Shown: piece after piece, positions 9,413 through 18,061 of the stretch | How the letters are laid out: the number at the start of each line of letters is the position of its first letter | How positions within the stretch are numbered: position 1 is the first letter of the stretch | NCBI GenBank assembly: GCA_034669505.1 | Contig: JAXDNJ010000040.1 | Coordinates: forward strand, 1 to 64,000 | From: JAFASC01 sp034669505 | GTDB lineage: Bacteria > Pseudomonadota > Alphaproteobacteria > Rhizobiales > Beijerinckiaceae | Reading direction: 5' to 3' | Length of the DNA stretch: 64,000 nucleotides | Program-made: the position numbers and the translations under genes | Notes under the pieces: model-generated | Told to the model about the DNA's origin: nothing | Databases searched by the model: none | Seen by the model: only the letters and a program-made list of their open reading frames with translations

Positions 9413-9947
9413 CCTTCTGAATAGCAATTCATCGCGAGCATGAAAAGAACCCTGCCGCTGGCCGACTCGCCAGAAACATGAGCGTGCCGAACATGGATCG
9501 CCTCCTCGCCGATACACGCTCCGCGCCTAAGCCGTTGCAGCCTCCGCGCTCGACAATACGCGCGCACGAACGAGCTACATGGCCACGAGCACATCACGCG
9601 CGAAAGGGATGGTCATGGACATCTCACGCTGCGGCTTCCAGGCGCCCGGCAAGGGAGACGGATTGGTTCTTACCGAGACGGTCGTATCGATCCCTTGTTC
9701 AGCCCGCCCGATCCCGCGCGCGTTGCCGGCGCCGGCGTGACGTTCGGAGCCTAAGCGCGCACGGCGTGGCACACCGATTCCGCTCGGCCAGCATCGGCGC
9801 CGGCTGCTCCGATGCTTTCGCCTCCTCAGCAATAGCTCAGCAACAGCTTCTTGGGCTTCGTGCAGAAGCGCACAAGGTTTCTCTCCCACGCGTGCAATAC
9901 TCGTCGGTCCGGTGCAACCGGCGCCAGCATGTGACGTGGAGAGTGCA
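9413..9947. other. Intergenic region, no convincing gene
   Basis: About 535 nt between the diverging vsr and glycine-rich genes. Several overlapping open frames exist in this GC-rich stretch (for example a 53-codon one at 9579-9740), but none has recognisable content or a good ribosome-binding site. It must hold the promoters of both divergent genes; no clear consensus was seen. Confidence 0.5.
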
Positions 9948-10304
9948 ATGTACATTCGGGCAATTCGCAACACGATCTCGGCCATCGCCATCGCAACGCT
10001 CGCCCTCGGCACAGTCCTGGCGCCCACCGCCGCGGCGGCGAAAAGCGGCGGTGGAGGCGGAGGCGGCCAAAGCGGAGGCGGAGGCGGCGGGGGTGGGGGT
10101 GGAGGCGGCGGTCCTGGCGGAGGCGGGGGTGGCGGGAAACAAGGCGGTGGGGGCGGCGGCTGGAAACAAGGCGGCGGGGGCGGAGGCGGCGGCTGGCGTC
10201 ACCACAGGTACGGTTGGGGCGGCGGCTACGGCGGCGGCAGCTGCTGGCGCTACGATTCGTGGGGCAGATTGCGTAACGTCTGCTATCGGCCCGACTATTA
10301 CTGA
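9948..10304 (+). CDS. Glycine-rich exported protein
   Basis: A 118-aa protein. It begins MYIRAIRNTISAIAIATLALG, a Sec signal peptide ending near APTAAAA. A low-complexity stretch (about residues 36-84) consists almost only of glycine broken by Lys-Gln, Ser and Trp. The tail (WRHHRYGWGGGYGGGSCWRY...) has aromatic residues and two Cys. An ATG at 9948 is preceded by GGAG at suitable distance. Such proteins are seen in Rhizobiales as small cell-surface or periplasmic proteins of unknown role. The low-complexity core prevents inference of function from sequence. Confidence 0.75.
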   Translation: MYIRAIRNTISAIAIATLALGTVLAPTAAAAKSGGGGGGGQSGGGGGGGGGGGGGPGGGGGGGKQGGGGGGWKQGGGGGGGGWRHHRYGWGGGYGGGSCWRYDSWGRLRNVCYRPDYY

Positions 10305-10397
10305 CCATGGAGCCGGTGGAGACGCAGCCTTCTTTGCGTGCTGCCTCACGCTTTGCGGAAATGAAGCAGGCACGCTCATTCAAGGATGAGCGTCAAA

Positions 10398-11018
10398 CTA
10401 AAGCTTCGGCAGGTTCAGCCATTCGCCCAGTGCACCGAGCACCATGCTCACCGCGAGCGCGGCGAGCAGCATTCCCATCACGCGCGCGATCACGCTCGCG
10501 CCCGGCACGCCGATCACCCGCGAGATCGGCCCGGCCGCGAGCAGGATGAGAAGCTGGATCAGGAGCACGGCGGCAAGCACGCCGACGGTGATCATTTGTC
10601 CCAACGGATTGAAACGATCGTCGTCGGTCAGCAGGATCGCCGTGAGCATGGCGCCGGGGCCAGCGATTTTGGGGATGGCGAGCGGATAGACCGCGAGCGC
10701 GAAGTGGCTCTGCTCGGCGCCTTGCGCGCTGGCGCGATTATCGCCGCGGATCATCTCGAGCGCGACCAGGAACAAGAGGATGCCGCCCGAAATCTGGAAC
10801 GCGCGGATCGGCACATTCATCTGGTTGAGCAGAAACGCGCCGGCGAAGATGAAGAACACGAGCACGGCAAAAGCGATGAGCACCGCATAAAGCGCGATCC
10901 TGCGTTGCGCCTTGGGATCGAGCGAAGCGGCGACGGACAAAAACACCGGCAGCGCGGCGATCGGGTTTATGACAAGGAGGAACGTCACGAACTCATTGAA
11001 GTGCTGCTGCCACCACAT
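10398..11018 (-). CDS. MarC-family (UPF0056) inner-membrane protein
   Basis: About 206 aa and six hydrophobic helices. The MarC/SNG1 family is recognisable from FVTFLLVINPIAALPVFLSV at the N-terminus, the FQISGGILLFLVALEMIRG segment and the PLAIPKIAGPGAMLTAIL signature. Despite the historical name, the function of the family is unknown. The start MWWQQHFNEFVTF (11018) is used; a longer open frame to 11108 is possible but adds non-hydrophobic sequence. It is the last gene in a minus-strand series below the caspase operon, 74 nt after the preceding gene, and might be independently transcribed. Confidence 0.9.
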   Translation of the reverse strand: MWWQQHFNEFVTFLLVINPIAALPVFLSVAASLDPKAQRRIALYAVLIAFAVLVFFIFAGAFLLNQMNVPIRAFQISGGILLFLVALEMIRGDNRASAQGAEQSHFALAVYPLAIPKIAGPGAMLTAILLTDDDRFNPLGQMITVGVLAAVLLIQLLILLAAGPISRVIGVPGASVIARVMGMLLAALAVSMVLGALGEWLNLPKL

Positions 11019-11092
11019 GGGCGCGTCCGATTCTTTTCGCCATGTCTTACGGGAAGTCTCGCGCGATTCGGCGCGTGACGCTACAAAGGCCA

Positions 11093-11602
11093 TCATGGAA
11101 GACGCCAATTGCCGTAAACGGCGGGTTCCTCACTGTCGCTGCCCGCAGGCCCGAAACGGGCATCGAAGCCCAGCGCGTCGACCGCGCGGAGGTGGACGAG
11201 CCGCTCGCCGATCGACACCGCCACGCTGTAATCCGACCCGTTCGGTTCGCGAAACACGGGGACGTTTTCCCGCCCGATCCCGTCGCGATCGGCTCCGGCA
11301 ATCCGCGCCAGCCGATGCAAGACGACGCGCCCGCCGGGCTCGACCAGCGGCTCATCGAGGAGCGCGCGCCCGTCGGCAAGCGAGCCGCCGACATCGACGC
11401 GGCGCTGCGCCGTCACCGAGACCCAGAATTGCTCGCGCTCCGCAAGCCGCACGGCGACCCGGCGAATGCCGCCGCGCCGGCCGACGACGGCAATCGCCGC
11501 CGCGCCGAGGTTTGACGACTGTGTCGGAAGCGGTGCGGCGCGCCATCGCTGCACGCTCAACACCCAGCCGCGGCCGCGGAGCTCGGCGCGAGGCCCATCC
11601 AT
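11093..11602 (-). CDS. Unknown protein, fourth gene of the caspase operon
   Basis: A 169-aa open frame beginning 5 nt after the 443-aa protein's stop and continuing in the same direction, which is the main argument that it is real. Composition is high in Arg, Val and Gly, with short predicted strands (VAVRLAEREQFWVSVTAQRR near residue 50; YSVAVSIGERLVHLRAVDAL near 130). No signal peptide, transmembrane helix or known motif is seen. Competing frames exist on both strands in this GC-rich stretch, and no strong ribosome-binding site precedes the ATG, so translational coupling would be needed. Confidence 0.5.
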   Translation of the reverse strand: MDGPRAELRGRGWVLSVQRWRAAPLPTQSSNLGAAAIAVVGRRGGIRRVAVRLAEREQFWVSVTAQRRVDVGGSLADGRALLDEPLVEPGGRVVLHRLARIAGADRDGIGRENVPVFREPNGSDYSVAVSIGERLVHLRAVDALGFDARFGPAGSDSEEPAVYGNWRLP

Positions 11603-11607
11603 GACGG

Positions 11608-12939
11608 CTATTTGTCCAATTTGGACAACATGTCGTCGAGGACCGAACTCGGCACGCCCAAGCTGCGCGCCAGCTCTGCACGGTCCTCGGTATCAAGCGT
11701 GGGCGGCGATGGGGCCGAGAAGGAGAAGTCCCTGTACTGCGCAGCCCCTTCCAGCGACGGCTCCGCGGGGCGATTCAGGAAGCCGCGTAAGACCGCCATC
11801 TTGGCATCCGCCTGACGCGCCGTCGGCGCATCGGCCGCTTCCCAGGTGAGCCAGGGGGCGCTCGGAAGGACGCGAGCGGACACCAGAGCGGCCGGCGATT
11901 GGGCGGGCACCAGCGATGGCTGCGTCAACGTGCGGGCGACAATTGCATCCCAGCTCGCGCGCAACATCGGCATCTGCGTCACGGAACTTGGCGCATCGGG
12001 CGAAGAGGCCGCCAGCATAAGCGCCTGCACGTCCGGATGCTCGCTGCCGAGGAGCTTGATGAGGTTGCCAACCACCTCGCCTAAAATCGAAGCTTCCGGC
12101 GTGTCGCGAAGCAGCAGGTGTCCGACGAGCAGGCCCAGCATCGGGTCCTGAAACTTCTCTTCCATGAGTGCGCGCGCAGCAGCTTGCGTGACTTTACGGT
12201 TATTTGCGAGCGCATAGGACGCCGCCTCGCTCAACCGGGTTCGCTTGTCATCGGCGGCGAACGGCCGGCCGAGTTGGCTCAGCGACAGCGACCCGTGGGC
12301 AAGATCCGCGGCGGCCTGCTCGCGAAACGATCGGCGTATCATAAAGCATTGAGTGGTCCAGCCCGGACTTGCCACTAAGCTTCGCTCCCGGCTCGGCTGG
12401 TTCGGCAGCTCCATCCGCAGGCGATAGACGCCAGCGTTGACGTGCACGAGGATAGCGGCCACCGGCGAACGCCCCGAGGCATCTATCGCGGCCTTCTTGC
12501 CCACGTCGTACACGGCCGTGCCGTCAGCACCTATGAGCGACAGGCCGGTTGCCGGCGAGCCGGGACGCGTGCTTGGCTCACCGCCGCTCGGGTCGCGCAC
12601 GACGATAAGAAGACCGCTTCCACTTCCGACGGAAATCGGCGCCTCGCAGGCCCTTAACACCGCCGCCTCATGTGCCGGGTCGGTGGTGGTCGTGTCAGTC
12701 AGCGGCACCGGCGAGGCGAAGGCGACTGGCCCGACATTCACCGTCTTGTCGCCGGCCAGCGAGATCAGCTGCCCTTCCTGAGTCCCTGCGGTCCGGACGC
12801 GGATTTCGTAGAGCGCGTCTGGATGCGAGCCCCGATAACCGCCTACTCCGCGGGCGACCCGGTTGAAACTTGCGTCATAGACGGTGATCTCAGCCGTCGG
12901 ATCGGCACTTTGAATGGTCAATTGGTGCTCAGCCGACAT
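11608..12939 (-). CDS. Unknown 443-aa protein coupled to a caspase-like peptidase
   Basis: I do not recognise this protein. Residues 1-80 look like a beta-sandwich (EITVYDASFNRVARGVGGYRG, then strands with alternating hydrophobics) and resemble in pattern the C-terminal tail of the upstream caspase. Residues 90-190 are another probable beta domain. Residues 205-330 are helical (for example LAHGSLSLSQLGRPFAADDK and ALMEEKFQDPMLGLLVGHLL). The tail ends in an acidic/leucine-rich helix (ELARSLGVPSSVLDDMLSKL). No signal peptide is present. The ATG lies inside the caspase gene (11-nt overlap) behind a strong GGAGGTGG ribosome site, so both products are probably made together; it may be a regulator, adaptor or substrate of the peptidase. 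Confidence 0.85.
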   Translation of the reverse strand: MSAEHQLTIQSADPTAEITVYDASFNRVARGVGGYRGSHPDALYEIRVRTAGTQEGQLISLAGDKTVNVGPVAFASPVPLTDTTTTDPAHEAAVLRACEAPISVGSGSGLLIVVRDPSGGEPSTRPGSPATGLSLIGADGTAVYDVGKKAAIDASGRSPVAAILVHVNAGVYRLRMELPNQPSRERSLVASPGWTTQCFMIRRSFREQAAADLAHGSLSLSQLGRPFAADDKRTRLSEAASYALANNRKVTQAAARALMEEKFQDPMLGLLVGHLLLRDTPEASILGEVVGNLIKLLGSEHPDVQALMLAASSPDAPSSVTQMPMLRASWDAIVARTLTQPSLVPAQSPAALVSARVLPSAPWLTWEAADAPTARQADAKMAVLRGFLNRPAEPSLEGAAQYRDFSFSAPSPPTLDTEDRAELARSLGVPSSVLDDMLSKLDK

Positions 12940-14017
12940 GGACCACCTCCGGCTGGCCTGTGGAATCGTGCGCGCCGCTCACTTTGAAGAGTTTGCCGTC
13001 TTGTCCTGGCACGGCAAGTTCGAAGAAGCCGAGCGGCAACTCGAGATTCCATTCAGTAACGCCGGATGGGCTAGTGCCGACTAAGTTGCGTGCACCGTCA
13101 AAAATCTTTGCGCCTGCTCCGGACCCGGACATGGCGACCCGCACTGGGAATGTCGCGGGGCTCGTCGGCAGAGCGAACGACGTGGCCCCAGCAGCAGCTG
13201 CAGACGCGGCAGGTACGATGACAAAGGGATCCAGATCCAAGACTTCCGGCCGCTGCGAGTAGTCGTCGTTAGCGAGTTCCACCGAACTCATGAGCGCGGA
13301 CATGTTAGCCATGAGGTACGACTTCAGCTGAGTTTCCGTGATCTCACCGGTCACGGGATGGCGAGCAGCGCCTTTCAAGCCGGCCATGAGAGTAGCCGAG
13401 AACACGCCCCTTACGATCCCCGCAATGGGCTTCTCGATGGCCAATAGCGGGGATTTCGCGGCGAATGCATAGAACCGCTTGCGGTTACGCCAACCCGGCA
13501 TGACGCTCTTCTTGAAGTATGGCGGCGTTACGTCCACGTCGCTCACCTGCTCGCGGCAGGCGTCCTGGAAAAGCAAGATTTCTTCGAGCAATCCGTTCTC
13601 GTAGAAGCGATCTGCCCACGCCTTGGGCGACAAATTGTGCGGCGTGTCGCGTTCCGCATTGGCCATCAGAACACCGGACGCGTCTACCGTTGGTGAGAAA
13701 CCGTGCCCCGAAAAGAACAAATAGAGTCGGCGGCCAGCGGTTAGGCCGAAGGTTGTGTTGGCGTTATTCGCGGTGGCAGCCGCGCGCAACGTCTCGAAAA
13801 AATCCCATATTTCCTGGCTAGCCGGTTTGGCGTTCGCGACTTGGGCACCCGCAGAAAACTGCGCAGACAGTATCAGTTTGGCGTTAGCCTGCGACACACC
13901 GCCGGTGCTGGTTACCCAATCGTAGAAGGCCTGGGCGTCCGCTTCAGCTCCCTGAAGCGGCGTTAGCCCCGGATACCTATTGATGCCCACGCAGAGGGCG
14001 TAATCTGGGAGCGGCAT
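12929..14017 (-). CDS. Caspase-fold (metacaspase-like) cysteine peptidase
   Basis: A 362-aa protein of clan CD. The N-terminal strand ALCVGINRYPG (residues 7-17) and the LQGAEADAQAFYDWV helix match the p20 start. The catalytic dyad is seen as His105 in FFSGHGF and Cys154 in LLFQDACRE. The C-terminal approximately 90 residues, after the peptidase core, form a probable beta domain (AKIFDGARNLVG...ELAVPGQDG). No signal peptide or transmembrane segment is present, so it is probably cytoplasmic. It starts 4 nt after the metalloprotease stop with GAGG before the ATG, and overlaps the next gene by 11 nt. Bacterial caspase homologues often act in conflict or programmed-death pathways; that role here is inference. 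Confidence 0.92.
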   Translation of the reverse strand: MPLPDYALCVGINRYPGLTPLQGAEADAQAFYDWVTSTGGVSQANAKLILSAQFSAGAQVANAKPASQEIWDFFETLRAAATANNANTTFGLTAGRRLYLFFSGHGFSPTVDASGVLMANAERDTPHNLSPKAWADRFYENGLLEEILLFQDACREQVSDVDVTPPYFKKSVMPGWRNRKRFYAFAAKSPLLAIEKPIAGIVRGVFSATLMAGLKGAARHPVTGEITETQLKSYLMANMSALMSSVELANDDYSQRPEVLDLDPFVIVPAASAAAAGATSFALPTSPATFPVRVAMSGSGAGAKIFDGARNLVGTSPSGVTEWNLELPLGFFELAVPGQDGKLFKVSGAHDSTGQPEVVHVG

Positions 14018-14021
14018 AGCC

Positions 14022-14723
14022 TCAGGGATATGCTTTCTTCATGAAGGCCTTATCGGTCGTTGACAGTTTTGCGTTGAGACCGACCGGCTTCGAGGGCGGA
14101 TTTACCCAGCTCGCCGGGATCGGATACATCATGATCGAGCTATTATCGAGCTGGGTGCCGCTGATCTCCTGCTTAGGATAGGCCTGGAACATGTTGTGAT
14201 CTATCTTAGCCTTGTCCCAGTTGTTCGGTGGGCCTGAGAGGTCATGATAGACGGCCGGCTTGTTCCAGTTGATTGAGCCGAGCGGGTTCTGGTGCTCATG
14301 GATTAGACCCAGCGCATGGCCGAACTCATGCAGGATGACGCGTTGCGCCTCTGCGTCGCTCACGCCCGGCTTCAGCCAGCCGAAATTCATCGTCGGCTGG
14401 CCCTTGGCTATGTTCTTGCAGCTCGTGCCGATCACGGACCAGGAGCCGCTATGCGCAAACGAAATTCGGATTTGCGCCTTATCTGCCGAGACCCAGCTAA
14501 ACCTCAGGTTGGCGACCCCCGGCGCGGTCCATCCCTCTGCGAACTTTTTCACGAGCGCCTGCTGCGCGGGCGTTCCGTCAAGAAAGCCGACGAGGATCGT
14601 TGAGCCCTTCGGCCATTTGTTCTTCTCTACCAGCGCCGCCCTCGCCGTGGGATCCGTCGCTGGCGGCTCCTCATACCATGCGAAACACCATTGATCGTTA
14701 TTGGTAGAATCGTTATCAGCCAT
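14022..14723 (-). CDS. Metzincin-type zinc metalloprotease
   Basis: A 233-aa protein with the extended zinc motif HEFGHALGLIHEH at residues 132-144 (three His ligands, Glu133 as base) and a Met-turn SSIMMYP at 195-201. Together these define the metzincin clan (M10/M12-like). The N-terminal sequence MADNDSTNNDQW lacks a secretion signal, unusual for this clan, which is usually extracellular. An upstream ATG (14867) exists, but 14723 has a proper AGGGG site 9 nt before it. It is first in a four-gene operon with a caspase-fold peptidase 4 nt downstream. Possible roles are activation of the caspase or action on shared targets. Confidence 0.92.
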   Translation of the reverse strand: MADNDSTNNDQWCFAWYEEPPATDPTARAALVEKNKWPKGSTILVGFLDGTPAQQALVKKFAEGWTAPGVANLRFSWVSADKAQIRISFAHSGSWSVIGTSCKNIAKGQPTMNFGWLKPGVSDAEAQRVILHEFGHALGLIHEHQNPLGSINWNKPAVYHDLSGPPNNWDKAKIDHNMFQAYPKQEISGTQLDNSSIMMYPIPASWVNPPSKPVGLNAKLSTTDKAFMKKAYP

Positions 14724-15370
14724 AGCAAAACCCCTAAATTCAGAAGGAAAATTACAACTCGGCGGTTTCCGGCCGCCTGCATCAGCGTGACACCAAGACT
14801 TAGGGCTGTCAAAATATATTTGGCAATCTGTAGAGGGGTAGCAACAGTTCGCACGCGAAGAAAACATCGGAACGCATACGCGATTATGGCCGTCTCGCGC
14901 CCATCGCAGCAGGTTCCGCGTGTCGCGACGAGATCGAGTTTGCTAGGACATGTTCGCGCTGCTGGCACCTCATGACAGCGGAGACGAACATCTCCGAAAT
15001 TCCTGTGGTCGACCGGCAGAGAGGAGCGGCGCGCTGCGCCGCTTGATGCGATGAAAGCGGCGGGAGTCAACGATGCCTCATTCATCGCGATCACCGCGGT
15101 TCTCTTCATCAACGTTTCACGAACGGGATAATTAAATGTCCGGAACCGTGCCGGACTATACCGTGCCCGCGAGAGCATCGTCGCCGGAGAAGGCAAGCGT
15201 CCGCTCCGCGCCAGAACAGGAAGCCACCGCAATGTGAAGCGCTCGTTTATCCACCCCTCCGGCGGGTGGTCGCCTGGCGTGCGGAATCGCCGCAGCACCT
15301 GCGCGGGACCAATAGCTTAAGACCCGATTGTTGCAATGCAGCATGACGCTGCTAAAACGAGGCAGCTCCC
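14724..15370. other. Intergenic region upstream of the caspase operon
   Basis: About 650 nt without a convincing gene. It contains an AT-rich patch (around 14800-14830) that is probably the operon promoter. Long open frames across it on the minus strand run into the metalloprotease in a different frame and have no recognisable content, so they were not called. Confidence 0.5.
14784..14812 (-). promoter_or_regulatory. Possible promoter of the metalloprotease-caspase operon
   Basis: On the minus strand a perfect TTGACA (14812-14807) sits in an AT-rich patch about 85 nt upstream of the metalloprotease ATG. With a 17-nt spacer the -10 would be the poor CACGCT. The -35 match is good but the -10 is not, so this is tentative. 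Confidence 0.3.
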
Positions 15371-15619
15371 ATGTTTTTCCCGTTTCATTCAGCGACAATG
15401 CTGGCGATCGAATCCACGCGGGTCATTGGGCTCCGAATGACGAAGATTGCCGGCGGCGGCACGGCGGCCCTCGACGAGACCCAGCTCATGGTCGGCGAAA
15501 AGATCCGGGCGGGTGTGGAGGCTATGGAAACGCTCATCTCCGGCGGCACGACGGCAGCCGTGCTCAGCCGCTATCACGAGCACGTCAGCGCAAATGTCGG
15601 ACGCCTGTCGCGCCGATAA
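15371..15619 (+). CDS. Small conserved helical protein of unknown function
   Basis: An 82-aa product, mostly amphipathic helix: LAIESTRVIGLRMTKIAGGG, then ALDETQLMVGEKIRAGVEAM and a final helix with AVLSRYHEHVSANVGRL. This pattern (paired helices with Glu-Lys and an R-x-H-x-x-V tail) is familiar from short, phasin-like hypothetical proteins of Rhizobiales, which may bind polyhydroxyalkanoate granules or simply be small cytosolic helical bundles. The start could be ATG 15371 or, more like the family, ATG 15398. It stands alone between divergent operons. Function is not assigned. Confidence 0.7.
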   Translation: MFFPFHSATMLAIESTRVIGLRMTKIAGGGTAALDETQLMVGEKIRAGVEAMETLISGGTTAAVLSRYHEHVSANVGRLSRR

Positions 15620-15748
15620 TGATGGCAGCATAGCTCGCCGGTTGACCCATCCCGCCGGAAGCGGCGCGCGGGGGAGCCCGACACGGCCGTCTTGACAGCC
15701 CCAGGGCATGCCTATGGGCTACCGGCTTTGGCACGCCCACTTGGCCCG

Positions 15749-17569
15749 ATGTCGTTGATTTCGGTCTACTCGCGCACGCTTGCCCTGCTTCGCCCCGAGC
15801 GCGGCCTCGCCATCACGCTCGTCATCGCCAATCTCGGCATTGCGGTCGCGCAATTCGCCGAGCCGTTCCTGTTCGGGCGCATCATCGATCGCTTGAGCCG
15901 CAACGATGCCACTCCCGCAGCGCATCCCTGGGGCGAAATCCTGCCCTGGCTCGTCGCCTGGGCGGCGTTCGGCATTTTCTCGATCCTCGCGGGCGTCTTG
16001 GTCGCGCTGCATGCCGACCGCCTCTCGCATCGGCGGCGGCTTGCCGTCATGGCCGATTATTTCGACCACGTGCTCGACCTGCCGCTGAGCTTCCATAGCG
16101 CCAATCATTCCGGGCGGCTTCTGAAGATCATGCTCGAAGGTGCGCAGGGCCTCAGCGGGCTCTGGCTTTCATTCTTCCGCGAGAATTGCGCCTCGGCCGT
16201 CGCGCTGTTCGTCTTGTTGCCGCTGACCTTGTTCGTGAACTGGCGTCTCGCCGGCGTGCTCATCGTTCTCGTGCTCGTGTTCGGCCTCCTTACCGCTTAC
16301 GTGGTGCGCCAGACGGAGGCACTGCAGGGCATGGTCGAGCGGCACAGCGCCGAACTCGCCGAACATACGTCGGACGCTTTCGGCAACATTTCCGTCGTGC
16401 AAAGTTTTACGCGCGTGCAAACTGAATCGCGCGCGATGCGCCGCATCGCCTCGCAGCTTCTCGCGGCGCAATTGCCGGTTCTCTCGTGGTGGGCGCTGGC
16501 AACGGTCGCGACGCGCGCGTCGGCGACATTGTCGATCCTCGTCATCTTCTGTCTGGGCACTTGGCTGCATTTCGAAGGCTTGGCGAGCGTCGGCGAGATC
16601 GTCACCTTCATCAATTTTGCGACGATGCTGGTGGCGCGCCTCGAGCAGCTCGTTGGCTTTGCCAACGTCCTGCTTTTGCAGGTGCCGAAGCTTTCCGACT
16701 TCTTTGCCGTGCTCGACCTGCCGCCCGCCCTTGCCGACAAGCCCGATGCGATCGATGCCGGGCGTCTGAAAGGGCATGTCGTTTTCTCCGGCGTGACGTT
16801 CGCTTACGACGCCAAGCGCAATGCCGTCGCCGAACTCAACATCGATGTCGCTCCGGGTGAGACGGTGGCCCTCGTGGGTGCGACCGGGTCGGGTAAGTCG
16901 ACGACGCTCGGCCTCTTGCACCGCGTGTTCGATCCGCAACAAGGCTCGATCTCAATCGATGCGATCGATATCCGCGACATGAGTCTCGAATCTCTTCGAC
17001 GGAATATCGGCGTCGTCTTCCAGGAGCCCATGTTGTTTGCGCGCTCGATCGAGGAAAATCTCCGAGTCGGCAAGCCGGAGGCGACGCCGGAGGAAATTGC
17101 CATGGCGCTCGAGCGGGCGCAGGCCGCCGATTTCGTCGCACGCAATCCGGAAGGGGTCGCGGCGCGTGTCGGCGAGCGCGGCCGTTCGCTTTCCGGCGGC
17201 GAGCGCCAACGCCTTTCGATCGCACGCGCGCTTTTGAAGGACCCGCCGATCATGATCTTCGATGAGGCGACGAGCGCGCTCGATGCGACGACGGAGCGCC
17301 AAATACAGGCGGCGCTGGAGCGCGCCACGCATGGGCGTACGACCTTCGTGATCGCGCATCGGCTCGCCACGATCCGCAATGCCAACCGCATCCTGGTTTT
17401 CGACCACGGCCGCATTGTCGAGAGCGGCACGTTCGACGAGCTTCTCGCGCTCGACGGTAAGTTCGCCACGCTCGCGCGCGCGCAGTACATGACAAGCGAG
17501 GCCAAGCGCGATCCGGAAACCGCCGCGATCGTGCGCGAGGCGCCGCATGCCGAGCAGCAAGCGGGCTGA
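15749..17569 (+). CDS. ndvA: ABC exporter of cyclic beta-glucan type (NdvA/ChvA-like)
   Basis: A fused permease-ATPase half-transporter, 606 aa. The transmembrane domain (residues about 15-300, six helices) begins MSLISVYSRTLALLRPERGLAIT, which matches NdvA starts. The nucleotide-binding domain has Walker A VGATGSGKSTT, Q-loop VFQEPMLF, signature LSGGERQRLSIARALL, Walker B PIMIFDEATSALD and H-loop VIAHRLATI. NdvA/ChvA export cyclic beta-1,2-glucan to the periplasm as a homodimer. The long ORF opens at a TTG at 15692, but the family start is ATG 15749. No glucan synthase gene is adjacent, so the substrate is inferred from similarity only; a generic lipid or peptide exporter is the alternative. 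Confidence 0.82.
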   Translation: MSLISVYSRTLALLRPERGLAITLVIANLGIAVAQFAEPFLFGRIIDRLSRNDATPAAHPWGEILPWLVAWAAFGIFSILAGVLVALHADRLSHRRRLAVMADYFDHVLDLPLSFHSANHSGRLLKIMLEGAQGLSGLWLSFFRENCASAVALFVLLPLTLFVNWRLAGVLIVLVLVFGLLTAYVVRQTEALQGMVERHSAELAEHTSDAFGNISVVQSFTRVQTESRAMRRIASQLLAAQLPVLSWWALATVATRASATLSILVIFCLGTWLHFEGLASVGEIVTFINFATMLVARLEQLVGFANVLLLQVPKLSDFFAVLDLPPALADKPDAIDAGRLKGHVVFSGVTFAYDAKRNAVAELNIDVAPGETVALVGATGSGKSTTLGLLHRVFDPQQGSISIDAIDIRDMSLESLRRNIGVVFQEPMLFARSIEENLRVGKPEATPEEIAMALERAQAADFVARNPEGVAARVGERGRSLSGGERQRLSIARALLKDPPIMIFDEATSALDATTERQIQAALERATHGRTTFVIAHRLATIRNANRILVFDHGRIVESGTFDELLALDGKFATLARAQYMTSEAKRDPETAAIVREAPHAEQQAG

Positions 17570-17862
17570 ATACCGCAGGGCGGAGGCGGAGTTCCCGCAT
17601 GACTTCGCCGGTATGGAAGCGGAGGTCGCGCGCGACGAAGTCGCCCGCTTTCGCAGCGGCGATAATCCGCTGCCGCGGCGTTGAATGTGACGAGCGAGGC
17701 CGCGGCGAGCGCGAGTACGCAAGCGCTCAATTTTGCGCAGATGTTGCGGTTTGACCTGAATGCGTTTCCTCGCCTGACGCGAATGGCCATTGAAAGCTAG
17801 CCATCCCTTATTGCCGCCAGTGTGCCGCGCCGCGATATTTCGTCGACGCTGGTGCCGCCGCC

Positions 17863-18060
17863 TCACTGCAAAGCGCGGGCGATCTCCTTCAGGCCTCCTA
17901 GCGCCTGTCGCAGGTCCTCGATGTATGAGCTTTCGGTTCCGGCCGTCGTGTTCGAACCCGTTTGGCCGTAAGTACTCAGGACAAACGCGATGCCCGCCAA
18001 AACGATCAGGCGATAGGCCCACGTCATCACGGACATGGCTTCGCTCAAAAGGCGGAGCAT
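17863..18060 (-). CDS. Small single-span membrane protein after the PilZ gene
   Basis: A 65-aa product with one hydrophobic helix (MTWAYRLIVLAGIAFVLSTYG) near the N-terminus and a soluble C-terminal tail with an amphipathic helix (SSYIEDLRQALGGLKEIARALQ). It begins one nucleotide after the stop of the PilZ-domain gene (TGA-g-ATG), so it is translationally coupled to it. An internal ATG (MSVMTW) is an alternative start. The coupling suggests a role near the cell envelope together with the c-di-GMP receptor, but the family is not recognised. Confidence 0.65.
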   Translation of the reverse strand: MLRLLSEAMSVMTWAYRLIVLAGIAFVLSTYGQTGSNTTAGTESSYIEDLRQALGGLKEIARALQ

Positions 18061-18061
18061 C

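Noticed and set aside
9579..9740. 53-codon plus-strand frame in the vsr/glycine-rich gap
   Set aside because: No recognised content and no clear ribosome site.
14627..15298. 223-codon minus-strand frame upstream of the metalloprotease, with a hydrophobic stretch
   Set aside because: Overlaps the metalloprotease in another frame; the hydrophobic stretch comes from the AT-rich promoter region.
17547..17684. 45-codon plus-strand frame overlapping the end of the ndvA-like gene
   Set aside because: Reads plausibly (polar, Arg/Glu-rich) but has no ribosome site or family resemblance; too short to support.
16804..17790. Minus-strand frame with a signal-peptide-like start (LSACVLALAAASLVTFNAAAA) near 17700
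   Set aside because: After about 40 codons it runs antisense through the ABC transporter's ATPase domain; the hydrophobic start is probably chance.
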